The notes: generated by a model not told the origin, from the sequence alone. Numbered from the stretch's first letter, positions 53,237 to 62,997 are shown. The stretch: 64,000 nucleotides of DNA from JBCBDX01 sp039822005 (GCA_039822005.1 JBCBMZ010000001.1:372001-436000), one strand, 5' to 3'. Made by a program: numbers and translations.

Positions 53237-54739
53237 TCAATCGCAAAACTGTTTGGGGGCGGCGGCATAAAAGTTGATGGTGCGCGCTTCCTGGCCTCGA
53301 ATGTTCTTCCATTGAAAGGCTTGGCGATACACCACGCATAATTTGTATCGTTCCAAGACGCGCTTTGGAACGGGCCCGATTGACAGGAAAGGCTTGGTCG
53401 CAATGTCCTCCTCGCTGATCCAAGGCGACAAGGCGGGTGAGAAATTCTCCAGCCAGGACGGACGTCCTTCATAATGGTTCGCGACAAGCGCCGCAGCGGT
53501 GCCGCCTGCCACGAAGGCGGGTTGTTCACGAAGCGAAGCATCAACTGTTTTGCCAGAAGCGTCGCGCCAAAAATTCTCAGCAGCCTCAATCAAGGGTGGA
53601 TGCGGCATGACCGGAAACCATGAAAACGGACGACCGTTCGGCTCATTTTCAAGTTTGATGTAACGTTCGAGCGGATAGGCGGCCAAAATGCCCGCCAGCC
53701 AGGCAACGCAGAAAAGGGCACCCCAGCGGTTTAGTCGCACATCTTGCGAGTGACGATGCAAATAAAAGATCAAGAAAGGGGGTACAGCAAACAGGCTGGC
53801 CATCAACCAATGGTCTTTGATCACAGTGCCCGTTGCCAACACCAAGCCCAGAACGATGATGTGCGGGCCGATGGCTGCTGCACCCAGCACATGAAGGAGG
53901 CGGCGCAATGTAACGCTGGCCTGATCCCTCTTCTCACCACGCGACAGGCCCCACCAACCAAACAGGAAAGGCGCTGCGATCAGACCGAAGAAAATCAGGG
54001 TGATTTCGCCGGCTGCCAAAAACACACCGGTGATCCCGGGATATGTTGTCGAAGTTCGATTGCTGATGAATTGACGGGCCTGATCACCTTCCGTCAGCAA
54101 CCAGTAACCGGTGGGCAAAACAAGTGCGATAAAGACAACAATTGCGGCAACCAAGCCAACCCGTGCAATACGCGCACGCAGATCAGCCACCCAAAATACC
54201 CAAATGACGACGGGCGCTACGATTGAAAGAAACGAATATTTACCAAGCGTTCCCCCTGCCGCGAAAATAGCTGCCAGGACATACCAACGCAGCGACTTGG
54301 TCTGAAGCGCGCGCCATACGCTCAGCAAGAATAGGCCCACAAAAGCAAACTGCACGGTGTTGGCGTTCCACAGCGGCAATTGAGACCCGAAAAGGTAGAT
54401 GGAGGTGGTGGCAATGACGGCAAAGAACGCCATTCGCCGTGACACCGCATCAGTGAGCATCGTGTAGATCGCAATCTGCCCAACGCCGAAAAGGACGGTC
54501 GACAAAAGATAAGGTGTCAGTTCCGCAAAACCAGTGATCTGATTGGCGATCTCAAGCAGCCAGACTTTCATCGGCGGATGCCGGTAGAGGCCAATCAACC
54601 ACTCCTTGCCCCACGCGATTTCTTCCTGAATGTCAAAATGATAGCTGGCGTCAGAAAGGGTGGCTGTCACGGTCCATGCCAGCGCATAAAGAGCAAAGAA
54701 GACGTATGGCGCGAAGGGCGATGTCGCAAGGCGATTCAT
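53237..54739 (-). CDS. Multi-spanning glycosyltransferase of the ArnT/GT39-like group
   Basis: A 500-residue inner-membrane protein with about eleven membrane segments. Near the start the periplasmic loop YHFDIQEEIAWGKEWLIGLYRHPPM holds acidic residues as in GT-C (PMT_2) enzymes, which move a sugar from a polyprenyl-phosphate carrier to a periplasmic acceptor such as lipid A or a protein. A soluble C-terminal domain follows (about 365-500). No sugar-donor genes lie near, so donor and acceptor are unknown. The ATG at 54739 is chosen as it starts the hydrophobic part; a form from 54775 is 12 residues longer. Confidence 0.75.
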   Translation of the reverse strand: MNRLATSPFAPYVFFALYALAWTVTATLSDASYHFDIQEEIAWGKEWLIGLYRHPPMKVWLLEIANQITGFAELTPYLLSTVLFGVGQIAIYTMLTDAVSRRMAFFAVIATTSIYLFGSQLPLWNANTVQFAFVGLFLLSVWRALQTKSLRWYVLAAIFAAGGTLGKYSFLSIVAPVVIWVFWVADLRARIARVGLVAAIVVFIALVLPTGYWLLTEGDQARQFISNRTSTTYPGITGVFLAAGEITLIFFGLIAAPFLFGWWGLSRGEKRDQASVTLRRLLHVLGAAAIGPHIIVLGLVLATGTVIKDHWLMASLFAVPPFLIFYLHRHSQDVRLNRWGALFCVAWLAGILAAYPLERYIKLENEPNGRPFSWFPVMPHPPLIEAAENFWRDASGKTVDASLREQPAFVAGGTAAALVANHYEGRPSWLENFSPALSPWISEEDIATKPFLSIGPVPKRVLERYKLCVVYRQAFQWKNIRGQEARTINFYAAAPKQFCD

Positions 54740-54831
54740 TGGTGCGCGTTTGCATGGTCTTGGCATCGCTTGCAAGGGGTGACCGAAACACGATAGGCGG
54801 CGTTTCCAGCAAAAGCGTATGAAAGGAAATC

Positions 54832-55614
54832 ATGCACCGCTATCGCATGACAATTGAATATGATGGAACGCCTTATGTCGGCTGGCAACGCCAGACCAAT
54901 GGCCATGCCGTTCAGGCCGCTGTGGAAAAAGCGATCCTTGGTTTTACTCATGAAAACGTGACACTGCAGGTGGCCGGGCGTACCGATACCGGCGTTCACG
55001 CGTTGGGCCAAACGGCCCACGCAGACCTGACCCGAGACTGGGCCCCGGAAAAGGTTTTGGAAGCGACAAACGCATTTCTGGCCATGAACGAGGAGCGGGT
55101 TTCAATTGTCGCCTGCCAAAAGGTTGATGAGACTTTTCACGCCCGTTTTTCCGCACAGGCACGGCACTATCTATATCGTATCACGAACCGCGTTGCGCCC
55201 AATGCGCTTGAACACCGACGGGCTTGGTGGATTAAGAAGCCACTCGATTTGAAGGCCATGCGTGATGCATCGAACGCCTTTATCGGCACCCATGATTTCA
55301 CAACCTTTCGTGCGGCCCAGTGTCAGGCCAAGTCGCCGGTAAAAACACTCGATAAAATTGTTCTTGAACGCGAAGGCCATGAGATATCAATCCATGTGTC
55401 AGCCAGGTCGTTTCTGCACAATCAGGTTCGCTCCATCGTGGGGACATTGAAGATGGTAGGCGAAAACAGGTGGGATCGTTCAGAGGTTGAGCGCCGTCGT
55501 GATGCACTTGATCATCAGTTGTGCGGCGCGTTGGCACCACCGCACGGTCTCTACTTGAAAAAGGTCGATTACCGGGAGGCTAAATCGCCGGCGCAAGGCC
55601 AAAAAAGCCGGTAA
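54832..55614 (+). CDS. truA: TruA, tRNA pseudouridine(38-40) synthase
   Basis: A 260-residue enzyme that makes pseudouridine in the anticodon arm of tRNAs. The catalytic aspartate is Asp52 in AGRTDTGVHALGQ. YDGTPYVGWQRQ at the N-terminus and FLHNQVRSIVGTL near 198-210 are also typical. Its 3' end overlaps the convergent membrane-protein gene by 35 bases. Confidence 0.95.
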   Translation: MHRYRMTIEYDGTPYVGWQRQTNGHAVQAAVEKAILGFTHENVTLQVAGRTDTGVHALGQTAHADLTRDWAPEKVLEATNAFLAMNEERVSIVACQKVDETFHARFSAQARHYLYRITNRVAPNALEHRRAWWIKKPLDLKAMRDASNAFIGTHDFTTFRAAQCQAKSPVKTLDKIVLEREGHEISIHVSARSFLHNQVRSIVGTLKMVGENRWDRSEVERRRDALDHQLCGALAPPHGLYLKKVDYREAKSPAQGQKSR

Positions 55615-56170
55615 GTAGATCTGCCAGCGTAAATATGACAATGACCTCGACAACAATTGCACCGTAGGCGATGCCGTGGTTTTGCGGCAACGCGGCCAGC
55701 GTCACCCGCAAAAACATCCAGATGGACACCAGCAGTACGCCCAGAAATAGCATGCCAAACAGTCCGGCGGCCTCTGCTGGTGCCAGCATGTAAAGCAGAA
55801 CAACTCCCGCGATCAGGTAAGTGATAACGGCTGATAGCCAATTGCGCACGATGATAAGGCCAATATAGTTTTGGCTTAAACCCAAAGGTGGCAATGCCAG
55901 CGCCAAAAGCGCGACTGGCGTGACCCACAAAATGAGGTCAACGATGGCCTGGCGGACAATCAGGTCGCCAATATCGCCAATCACCCCTTCTGTAATGAGA
56001 TCCTGACCAAATATCACCCATGTGAAAAACATGGCGGGAATCGAAAGAATAATGGCCTTGAAAGAGCGCCAAAATCCATCAGTCGTGATGTCCATGTCAG
56101 ACATGGCTGACACATCGCCCCTGACAAGCCGAACGACGCATCCGCAATGGTGGAAAGCATAATCAATCAT
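55580..56170 (-). CDS. Small multi-spanning membrane protein of unknown function
   Basis: About 196 residues with five or six hydrophobic segments, resembling YIP1-type membrane proteins of alphaproteobacteria, though the resemblance is loose. After the start comes an unusual HHCGC segment, then MDITTDGFWRSFKAIILSIPAMFF. The ATG at 56170 makes an ATGA overlap with the dapE stop, so translation is probably coupled to dapE; a later ATG at about 56104 would give a form lacking the Cys/His segment. No function is assigned. Confidence 0.65.
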   Translation of the reverse strand: MIDYAFHHCGCVVRLVRGDVSAMSDMDITTDGFWRSFKAIILSIPAMFFTWVIFGQDLITEGVIGDIGDLIVRQAIVDLILWVTPVALLALALPPLGLSQNYIGLIIVRNWLSAVITYLIAGVVLLYMLAPAEAAGLFGMLFLGVLLVSIWMFLRVTLAALPQNHGIAYGAIVVEVIVIFTLADLLTGFFGLAPAI

Positions 56171-57366
56171 GTGTCGGCTGCTTGAAACCAATTCCGAATG
56201 AAGTGCTCGTACACGTTCGTTAAAGTCTCCAAATCGTCGACCGGTACCCGCTCATCAACCATGTGCATGGTTTGTCCGACAAGCCCAAATTCAACCACCG
56301 GGCAATAGTCCTTGATGAAGCGCGCGTCAGATGTGCCGCCGGACGTCGACAGTTGCGGTTTCTTGCCAGTCACCTGTTTAATGCTGCGCGATAATGTTCC
56401 TATCAAGGCGTCATCGCGCGTCAAAAAGACCTGGCTGGCGGGTTCTTTCCAGACGACATCGTAGGTGATTGGCACGTCTTGTTCGCCGCGCAATTTATTG
56501 ACCAGGGACGCTTTTTCTAGCCGTGTCAGGATCTCGCCGCGCAGCGTCTCTTCCGTCCAGTGATCATTGAAACGGACATTGAACGACGCCTTCGCTTTGG
56601 CCGCGATCACGTTTACCGCCGGGTTATCCGTGTCGAAACTTGTCACTTCCAGATTCGTAGCCTGAAATTCTTTGCTACCCTGATCTAGCGGAGGGTCCAG
56701 CAACACATCGCACAACACAATCAAGCCGCGCACCGGATTGTCGGCCAAGTGGGGATAGGCAACATGTCCCTGTTTCCCTTGGACGGTGATTGTGCCCGAC
56801 AAAGAGCCGCGGCGTCCAATCTTCACCATGTCGCCAATAACATCAGGGTTGGTGGGTTCTCCCAAGATACAGGCGTCCCAGTTCTCGCCCTTGTTTGCGG
56901 CCCAATCCAGAAGTTTGACCGAACCATTGATCGCCGGACCTTCCTCGTCACCGGTGATCAGCAGTGAGATATTGCCCGCGATCGTCTCTTTTTCCAGCAC
57001 GCGCGCGATGGCCGCAACAAAACAAGCAATGCCGCCCTTCATGTCTACCGCGCCGCGTCCGTATAAAAGACCGTGGTCGACGATCGCTGAAAAAGGCGGG
57101 TGCGTCCAGCCATCTTCATCGCCAACTGGCACCACGTCAGTGTGGCCGGCAAACATCAAATGGGGCCCATTGCCTGAACGCCGCGCGTAAAGGTTTTTAA
57201 TGTCCGGCGTCCCATCGTGCGAGAATGTGACGGCCTCACATTCAAAGCCTATCGGTTTTAGCATTGCAGCGAGGGTTTCCAGCGCGCCACCATCGCTGGG
57301 GGTCACAGACGCGCAGCGAATGAGAGCGGACAGATTTTCGACGGGATTGGTAGGCAGATCAGTCAT
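56167..57366 (-). CDS. dapE: DapE, succinyl-diaminopimelate desuccinylase
   Basis: A 399-residue M20 metallohydrolase in lysine and diaminopimelate synthesis. Metal ligands and catalytic residues are visible: His75 and Asp77 in FAGHTDVVP, Asp108 in GRGAVDMKGG, Glu141-Glu142 in TGDEEGP. STSGGTSDARFIKDY near the C-terminus is the DapE-specific segment. dapD, which makes the succinylated substrate, lies two genes upstream on the same strand. Confidence 0.94.
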   Translation of the reverse strand: MTDLPTNPVENLSALIRCASVTPSDGGALETLAAMLKPIGFECEAVTFSHDGTPDIKNLYARRSGNGPHLMFAGHTDVVPVGDEDGWTHPPFSAIVDHGLLYGRGAVDMKGGIACFVAAIARVLEKETIAGNISLLITGDEEGPAINGSVKLLDWAANKGENWDACILGEPTNPDVIGDMVKIGRRGSLSGTITVQGKQGHVAYPHLADNPVRGLIVLCDVLLDPPLDQGSKEFQATNLEVTSFDTDNPAVNVIAAKAKASFNVRFNDHWTEETLRGEILTRLEKASLVNKLRGEQDVPITYDVVWKEPASQVFLTRDDALIGTLSRSIKQVTGKKPQLSTSGGTSDARFIKDYCPVVEFGLVGQTMHMVDERVPVDDLETLTNVYEHFIRNWFQAADT

Positions 57367-57396
57367 AGCGCCTGTCTATCAGGCGCGCCCGGTTGG

Positions 57397-58101
57397 TCAA
57401 TCAGCCGGCTCGATTAGCATGATCTTTTGCCAAATCTTGCGTGACAGGTTGGTTCCCAGGCTTTCAATGTCATTGACTGTTCCAACGACCACATCGTCAT
57501 CTAAAGATTGGGCGTAAAGTGACGCGATTTTACCGGTTATCGACAAGAGTTCGGAGCAATAATCGAGGTAACGGGCCAACTCATTTGGCGTTAGTGTGCG
57601 TTTGGGGGAGTTTTCGGTACGGTGATAACCACCGGAAAAAGCAGACGGATCTTTAGTCAGCTGGTGCATATCGATGATGTGAATGATTGAACGCATGGCA
57701 TGCAGGCTCTTCATTGCCCGTGAGCGTTTCATCCGGGTTTCAAGATTGACGAGCGTGTATATACCGATCCCGGCAAAGATCGCCGTGTTGATCCCCGCTT
57801 CCAGCGTTTGAACAAGATCGGTTGCGTCATCGGGAGACAGCGTGTCGATCTGGATGAACGTCCCGACTTGGCTGAACAGAAAAATACAAGCGCCCAGAAA
57901 TGCAAATATCAGGAAGCGGAGCCACCAAACCGGCTGTGCCAATTTTTGCGCTCTCTCGCCCAGTTCGCGCGACGCGATGGCAACTTCCCGCGCCACATTG
58001 CGCAAACTCGATTGCGGGAAACGCTCCGCGATACGCCGTTCCAGCATTTCGGCTGTTTTGGTTATCTTTGTTCTGTCGAGCGTACGATACGGCATGGCCA
58101 T
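57397..58101 (-). CDS. Membrane protein of unknown function
   Basis: About 234 residues with two hydrophobic segments (about 61-80 and 105-122) enclosing a short loop, and a long cytosolic C-terminal part (about 125-234) rich in charged residues. I do not recognise the family. It lies between dapD and dapE on the same strand together with a DUF805 gene, so it may be co-transcribed. The ATG at 58101 or the one at 58095 starts the protein. Confidence 0.6.
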   Translation of the reverse strand: MAMPYRTLDRTKITKTAEMLERRIAERFPQSSLRNVAREVAIASRELGERAQKLAQPVWWLRFLIFAFLGACIFLFSQVGTFIQIDTLSPDDATDLVQTLEAGINTAIFAGIGIYTLVNLETRMKRSRAMKSLHAMRSIIHIIDMHQLTKDPSAFSGGYHRTENSPKRTLTPNELARYLDYCSELLSITGKIASLYAQSLDDDVVVGTVNDIESLGTNLSRKIWQKIMLIEPAD

Positions 58102-58133
58102 CAACCTAACAAAGGAGGTTTAAGGTTTGCTTT

Positions 58134-58538
58134 TCAATCGCGAACAAAAGGCGGCGGGCCGTGCTGGTTGGTTTGACGGCTACCAGGCACAAATGCCAGA
58201 AAAAGCCACCCCAGAAACGCAATGGCAGGTAATAGCAAAACGACAGCCAAGATGCCGGGCAAATTCAGATCATGGAGACGTTTGACGGCCATCGCCAACA
58301 GCCCCCAAGCCGCAAAGGCCCAGAAGGCGAGAAATACTATGCCTACAAGAAGCGCGTCGCCATCTTCCAGCTCCACGACCGAACTTTCACCATCACCAAA
58401 GCTGAGCACCCAAGTGAAGAGGGCAACCTGAACCAGAAGCAGCAACAAGGCTCCGAGCGCAAAGGACTTACGACCGATGCGCCCGTGAAAGCTGGTAAAA
58501 AGCCATCTTACGGTTGGTTTTGGAAGCGGCTCGCTCAT
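58134..58538 (-). CDS. DUF805 membrane protein
   Basis: A 134-residue membrane protein. FTSFHGRIGRKSFALGALLLLLV at the N-terminus and VKRLHDLNLPGILAVVLLLP near 85-105 are the two halves of the DUF805 signature (GRI.R..FW and KRLHD...SG). Three or four membrane segments. Function unknown in the whole family. It follows dapD by 6 bases and is probably in the same transcript. Confidence 0.85.
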   Translation of the reverse strand: MSEPLPKPTVRWLFTSFHGRIGRKSFALGALLLLLVQVALFTWVLSFGDGESSVVELEDGDALLVGIVFLAFWAFAAWGLLAMAVKRLHDLNLPGILAVVLLLPAIAFLGWLFLAFVPGSRQTNQHGPPPFVRD

Positions 58539-58544
58539 ACAATA

Positions 58545-59393
58545 TCAATCCCGCAACAGTTCATTGATACCGGTTTTTGACCGTGTCTTTTCATCTACTG
58601 TTTTGACGATGACAGCACAATAAAGGCTGGGGCCGGGCTCGCCATTGGGCAGCGCTTTGCCGGGCATGGTACCGGCAACAACAACGGAGTAGGGCGGTAC
58701 TTCGCCGTATGAGATTTCGCCGGTGGCGCGGTTCACGATTTTGGTGGACTTGCCGATGAAGACGCCCATGCCGAGCACTGAACCTTCACGCACGATGCAG
58801 CCCTCAACAACTTCTGAGCGCGCGCCGATAAAGCAATTATCTTCAATGATGGTTGGGCCCGCTTGCATCGGCTCCAGCACACCGCCAATCCCAACTCCGC
58901 CGGAAAGGTGCACATTCTTGCCGATCTGGGCGCATGAGCCGACGGTAGCCCAAGTGTCAACCATCGTGCCCTCATCGACATAGGCACCAAGGTTCACGAA
59001 GGACGGCATGAGTACAACATTCTTGGCGATATAGGCGGAATGGCGAACGACACAGTTTGGCACGGCGCGGAAACCGGCGGCGCGCCAATGATTTTCACCC
59101 CAACCGTCAAACTTTGACGGAACCTTGTCCCACCAGCCGGAATTGCCTGGGCCACCAGCAATCGGCGCCATGTCATTGAGGCGGAACGACAACAGCACGG
59201 CTTTCTTCAACCATTGATGAACCGTCCAGGAACCATCTGCCTCGCGCGATGCGACGCGTGCGTCACCGCTATCCATGAGCGTCAGGGCCGCCTCGACGGC
59301 CTCGCGTACTTCTCCCTCTGTCGTGGTGGAGATCGCGTCACGATTGTCAAAAGCGGTTTCGATGGCACTTTGCAGCGCGGCATGGTCGGTCAT
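58545..59393 (-). CDS. dapD: DapD, tetrahydrodipicolinate N-succinyltransferase
   Basis: A 282-residue enzyme that transfers succinyl from succinyl-CoA to tetrahydrodipicolinate in lysine synthesis. The central part is a left-handed beta helix built of hexapeptide repeats (about 110-240: YIAKNVVLMPSFVNLGAYVD; CAQIGKNVHLSGGVGIGGV). FDGWGENHWRAAGFRAVP is typical. Length fits the family (about 275-285). Confidence 0.95.
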   Translation of the reverse strand: MTDHAALQSAIETAFDNRDAISTTTEGEVREAVEAALTLMDSGDARVASREADGSWTVHQWLKKAVLLSFRLNDMAPIAGGPGNSGWWDKVPSKFDGWGENHWRAAGFRAVPNCVVRHSAYIAKNVVLMPSFVNLGAYVDEGTMVDTWATVGSCAQIGKNVHLSGGVGIGGVLEPMQAGPTIIEDNCFIGARSEVVEGCIVREGSVLGMGVFIGKSTKIVNRATGEISYGEVPPYSVVVAGTMPGKALPNGEPGPSLYCAVIVKTVDEKTRSKTGINELLRD

Positions 59394-59522
59394 GAAGCTG
59401 GCTTTCTTTGAATTTAGTCAGTTTTGCATAGATGGCTTGGCGCGGTACCTATTTCAGCGTCTAAGGTGGGTCAACGCAGGCGCATAAGAATCGCGCAAAA
59501 GAAGTCAGATGGAGGAGATCAC

Positions 59523-60371
59523 ATGGCGATGAAACGAATGGATGAAGATGTGTGGGATCCGCTGGTGACGTCGCATGACGACATGGCGCATGCCAGGGCG
59601 GTGCCTGACACCCCGCAAACGCGCGCTCCTGCCTATAGGCTAGCCTTTGATGATACTGATTTCATGTGCCGTGAAGAACTGCGCCCGGTCAGACTTCAGT
59701 TGGAACTACTAAAGCCCGAAATGCTTCTTGGCGAGCGCGGTATCAATTCGACCGTTGTCATGTTTGGGGGCGCTCGAATCCCGGAACCTGGCGGCGATGC
59801 ATGGGCTGCCAAAAACGAGACGCAGAAGAAAAATCTCGAAGCCAACGCCAAATATTATGCGGAAGCGCGCAAGTTCGCCGCGCTCTGCTCACGCTATTCC
59901 GCATCGACCTACAACCGCGAAATGGTCGTCGTCACCGGTGGTGGCCCCGGCGTGATGGAAGCAGGTAACCGCGGGGCAGCAGATGAAGGAGCGCCGTCCA
60001 TCGGCCTCAATATCGTTTTGCCTCACGAACAGGCCCCCAACGAATATGTCACGCCAGAACTGTGTTTTAATTTCCACTATTTCGCGATCCGCAAGATGCA
60101 TTTTCTTTTGCGCGCAAAGGCCATAACCGTGTTCCCCGGCGGCTTTGGCACGATGGATGAACTGTTTGAGGCGCTCACGCTCATCCAGACTGGCCGCATG
60201 GAGCGAGTGCCATTCATCCTGTTTGGCAAGGCGTTTTGGGAAGGCGCAATCAACCTCGACTTTCTTGCCGAGCAAGGGACGATCTCACCGGGTGACGTGG
60301 AGCTGATTTCGTTCGTGGATACAGCCGATGAGGCTTGGCGGATCATCGCCGATTTTCATGGTCTTCAATAG
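59523..60371 (+). CDS. LOG-family (TIGR00730-type) nucleotide phosphoribohydrolase
   Basis: A 282-residue protein with the lysine-decarboxylase-like Rossmann fold. Both motifs of the LOG family are present: VTGGGPGVMEAGNRGA (about 137-152) and FPGGFGTMDELFEALTLIQ (about 203-221). The family splits nucleotide monophosphates; some members release cytokinins. An N-terminal extension of about 85 residues is longer than in plant LOG. GGAGGAG precedes the ATG at 59523; an in-frame start at 59424 is unlikely. Its end overlaps the convergent DUF817 gene by 29 bases. Confidence 0.85.
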   Translation: MAMKRMDEDVWDPLVTSHDDMAHARAVPDTPQTRAPAYRLAFDDTDFMCREELRPVRLQLELLKPEMLLGERGINSTVVMFGGARIPEPGGDAWAAKNETQKKNLEANAKYYAEARKFAALCSRYSASTYNREMVVVTGGGPGVMEAGNRGAADEGAPSIGLNIVLPHEQAPNEYVTPELCFNFHYFAIRKMHFLLRAKAITVFPGGFGTMDELFEALTLIQTGRMERVPFILFGKAFWEGAINLDFLAEQGTISPGDVELISFVDTADEAWRIIADFHGLQ

Positions 60372-61221
60372 GATCAAGCCCGCGGGGCTTGTGCACGAGC
60401 TTTACCAGCACAAATGAGATGATCATCAGGAGGAACCAAGCGCCGAGCTTGGAGGAGGATACAGGGACCCAGCCGCTCGTTTGGCTGGGATAGAGCCAGG
60501 CATTTGACCAAGTGGCAATATTCTCTGCGATCCAGATGAACAGTGTGACCAAAGAAAATCCGACAAGCAGGGGCATCTTCAAGCGCCAGCGAAATACGCG
60601 GTAGTGCACCCATGTCCGCCAAAACAACACACCCGTGACAGCAAACAGGCCATATCGGATGTCGATGACAAAGTGATGCGAAAAGAAGTTCACGTAGATC
60701 GCGATGGCAAGCAGCGACGCCGCCCAAATCGATGGGAAGTGCGTGTAGCGCATGTCGAAAATACGGGTGATGCGGGCGATGTAAGAGCCGACGGCCGCAT
60801 ACATGAAACCGGAAAACAACGGCACGGCGCCAAGGCGAAAAACGGCGTCCTCGGGGTAAGTCCAAGACCCGACGGAGGTTTTGAACAATTCCATAACCGT
60901 GCCAACAATATGGAAGGCCAAAATTACTCTCGCTTCCTCCCAAGTCTCCAACTTGAGGAGTAGCAAGGCCGCTTGGATGCCAATGGCGGCAAGAAACAGA
61001 AAGTCATAACGATTGACCGGCATTGTTTCCGGCCAGTAGAGCCTGGTGGCGATCATCAGGCACAGCAAAAGCCCCCCAAAGATGCACGCCCATGCCTGCT
61101 TGAGACCGAAAACCAGAAACTCAACGAACGCACCAGCTGCGCCGCTGGATGGCAAGCGGTCCAGCACCAGATGAGCGGCTCGATCGATGCGCGCTTCAAC
61201 GCTGGTGAATTTTGGATTCAA
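60343..61221 (-). CDS. DUF817 membrane protein
   Basis: A 292-residue protein with about eight membrane segments. FGLKQAWACIFGGLLL, KTSVGSWTYPE and FSGFMYAAVGSYIARITRIFD are DUF817 (YoaT-like) hallmarks. Function unknown. The start is a TTG that overlaps the stop of the HAD-phosphatase gene (TTGA), so it is translationally coupled to it. Confidence 0.82.
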   Translation of the reverse strand: MNPKFTSVEARIDRAAHLVLDRLPSSGAAGAFVEFLVFGLKQAWACIFGGLLLCLMIATRLYWPETMPVNRYDFLFLAAIGIQAALLLLKLETWEEARVILAFHIVGTVMELFKTSVGSWTYPEDAVFRLGAVPLFSGFMYAAVGSYIARITRIFDMRYTHFPSIWAASLLAIAIYVNFFSHHFVIDIRYGLFAVTGVLFWRTWVHYRVFRWRLKMPLLVGFSLVTLFIWIAENIATWSNAWLYPSQTSGWVPVSSSKLGAWFLLMIISFVLVKLVHKPRGLDPIEDHENRR

Positions 61222-61916
61222 GCTGGGGACACTCCACGCAGAAAGGTCGTCAAGTCATCAGTCACAAAGTCGACATGGTCGTCGACGTCCTCTCGTTCCC
61301 AGATTTCGGAGAAAGTCGCCTCGAAGTTTCTGGGCACAATCAGAACCGTTTTCATGCCCAGTGTTTTTGGAACGACCAGATTGCGTGCCAGATCCTCAAA
61401 CATCACCGCGTTTTCGCAATCGATACGGTGCATGGAGCGGAATTTGTCATAGGTCGAACCGGCCGGTTTTGGCACCAGTTCAGCCGCAACAATATCGAAA
61501 ATGTCGTCGAAATGATCGAGAATGCCAAGTTGCCGCGCTGTGCGTTCCGCGTGTCCCTTGTCGCCATTGGTAAAGATAAATTTGCGGCCCGGCAGCGCCT
61601 TGATCGCATCGCCAAGCGCCGGATCCGGCGCGAGCCATGAATAGTCGATATCGTGCACTTTTTCCAGAAAGTCGTCCGGATCAACATCATGGCGCTTCAT
61701 CAAACCCTGAAGAGTGGTGCCAAACTCCCTGTAATAGTCCTTTTGGACCTTTCGCGCTTCGTCACGCGGCAACTGCAAAAGCTCGGTGACATAATCGGTC
61801 ATTTTCACGTCGATCTGCGAGAACAGGTTCGAGTGATGGGGGTAAAGCGTGTTGTCGAGATCAAAAACCCATTCGCGAATGTGCTTGAACTCGGCGGCTG
61901 CCGGCTGATTGGTCAC
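61218..61916 (-). CDS. HAD-superfamily pyrimidine 5'-nucleotidase
   Basis: A 232-residue phosphatase. The HAD motif I is WVFDLDNTLYP (about 16-26); motif II is FTNGDKGHAERTARQLG; motif III/IV lie near FEDLARNLVVPKTLGMKTVLI. The cap region with REFGTTLQGLM is typical of the pyrimidine 5'-nucleotidase (SDT1-like) group, which removes phosphate from UMP or CMP. GTG start with GAGGAG before it. It lies 9 bases after argB in the same direction. Confidence 0.87.
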   Translation of the reverse strand: MTNQPAAAEFKHIREWVFDLDNTLYPHHSNLFSQIDVKMTDYVTELLQLPRDEARKVQKDYYREFGTTLQGLMKRHDVDPDDFLEKVHDIDYSWLAPDPALGDAIKALPGRKFIFTNGDKGHAERTARQLGILDHFDDIFDIVAAELVPKPAGSTYDKFRSMHRIDCENAVMFEDLARNLVVPKTLGMKTVLIVPRNFEATFSEIWEREDVDDHVDFVTDDLTTFLRGVSPA

Positions 61917-61925
61917 GAAATCTCC

Positions 61926-62834
61926 TCAAGCCCCGTCATGAACGAACAATGTGCCCGCACCATGATCGGTGAACAGTTCAAGCAACACGGCATGAGCAAC
62001 TTTTCCATTGACGATCACCACGCCGTTAACACCCCTTTGCAGCGCATCAATACATGTCTCCACTTTGGGGATCATGCCACCGGCAATGGTCCCGTCGGCG
62101 ATCAGCGCACGCGCCTGGCTGATCGTGAGTTGTTTGATCAACTGCCCCTGTTTGTCCAGAACACCGGGGACATCGGTGAGGAACAAAAGGCGCTGCGCGG
62201 GCACCGCCCCGGCGATCGCACCGGCAAACGTGTCGGCATTTATGTTGTAGGTTTCGCCATCATGCCCCGGTGCCACGGGGGCGATGACCGGGATCATTTT
62301 TGACCGGGCCAAGTGATCAAGAACCTTGCTGTCCACCTTGTCAGGCTCGCCCACAAAGCCGAGATCAACAACGCGTTCGATATGGCTGTCCGGATCCATG
62401 ACGGACTTTTCAGCCTTTTTGGCATAGACCAGATTGCCGTCTTTGCCGCAAAGGCCAATGGCCCACGCGCCGGCATTGTTGATCATGGCAACGATTTCTT
62501 TGTTGATCGAACCGGCGAGTACCATCTCGACGATTTCAACCGTTTTCTTGTCGGTAACACGCAGCCCGCCCTCAAAATGCGATTGAATACCCATCCGCTC
62601 GAGCATGGCACCAATCTGAGGACCACCTCCGTGAACGACCACCGGATTCACGCCGGATTGTTTCAAAAGAGCGATGTCCTGAGCAAAGGCCTTGCCAAGC
62701 GCCGTGTCGCCCATCGCGTGCCCGCCATATTTGATGACAACGGTCTTTTCCGCGTATCGCTGCATGTAAGGCAGGGCCTTGGCAAGGATGTGGGCTTCGT
62801 TGAAAGGAGAAGAGTAGTCGGGCGCGTTTGTCAT
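61926..62834 (-). CDS. argB: ArgB, N-acetylglutamate kinase
   Basis: A 302-residue kinase of arginine synthesis. Signature segments: VVIKYGGHAMGD (about 31-42), VVHGGGPQIGAMLERMGI (about 64-81) and GGMIPKVETCIDAL (about 255-268). Basic, N-terminally extended ArgB proteins like this one are usually feedback-inhibited by arginine; the N-terminal helix (about 5-25) needed for that is present. The ATG at 62834 is preferred; a frame from 62894 is longer but without a ribosome site. Confidence 0.94.
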   Translation of the reverse strand: MTNAPDYSSPFNEAHILAKALPYMQRYAEKTVVIKYGGHAMGDTALGKAFAQDIALLKQSGVNPVVVHGGGPQIGAMLERMGIQSHFEGGLRVTDKKTVEIVEMVLAGSINKEIVAMINNAGAWAIGLCGKDGNLVYAKKAEKSVMDPDSHIERVVDLGFVGEPDKVDSKVLDHLARSKMIPVIAPVAPGHDGETYNINADTFAGAIAGAVPAQRLLFLTDVPGVLDKQGQLIKQLTISQARALIADGTIAGGMIPKVETCIDALQRGVNGVVIVNGKVAHAVLLELFTDHGAGTLFVHDGA

Positions 62835-62997
62835 GATGTATAAAAGTCTGTTTGGTTGGCGCCGACGCTTACTGCCTAAAGGGGCGCCCTGCAATGATAG
62901 TACGGGACAGAAACAGCGATCACGAAATTGCGAACAGAGGTTATGAGCGTTTTGCCCGCCTTTTTGGTATCAACCGATCCAAAGATTGGAGAAACCG

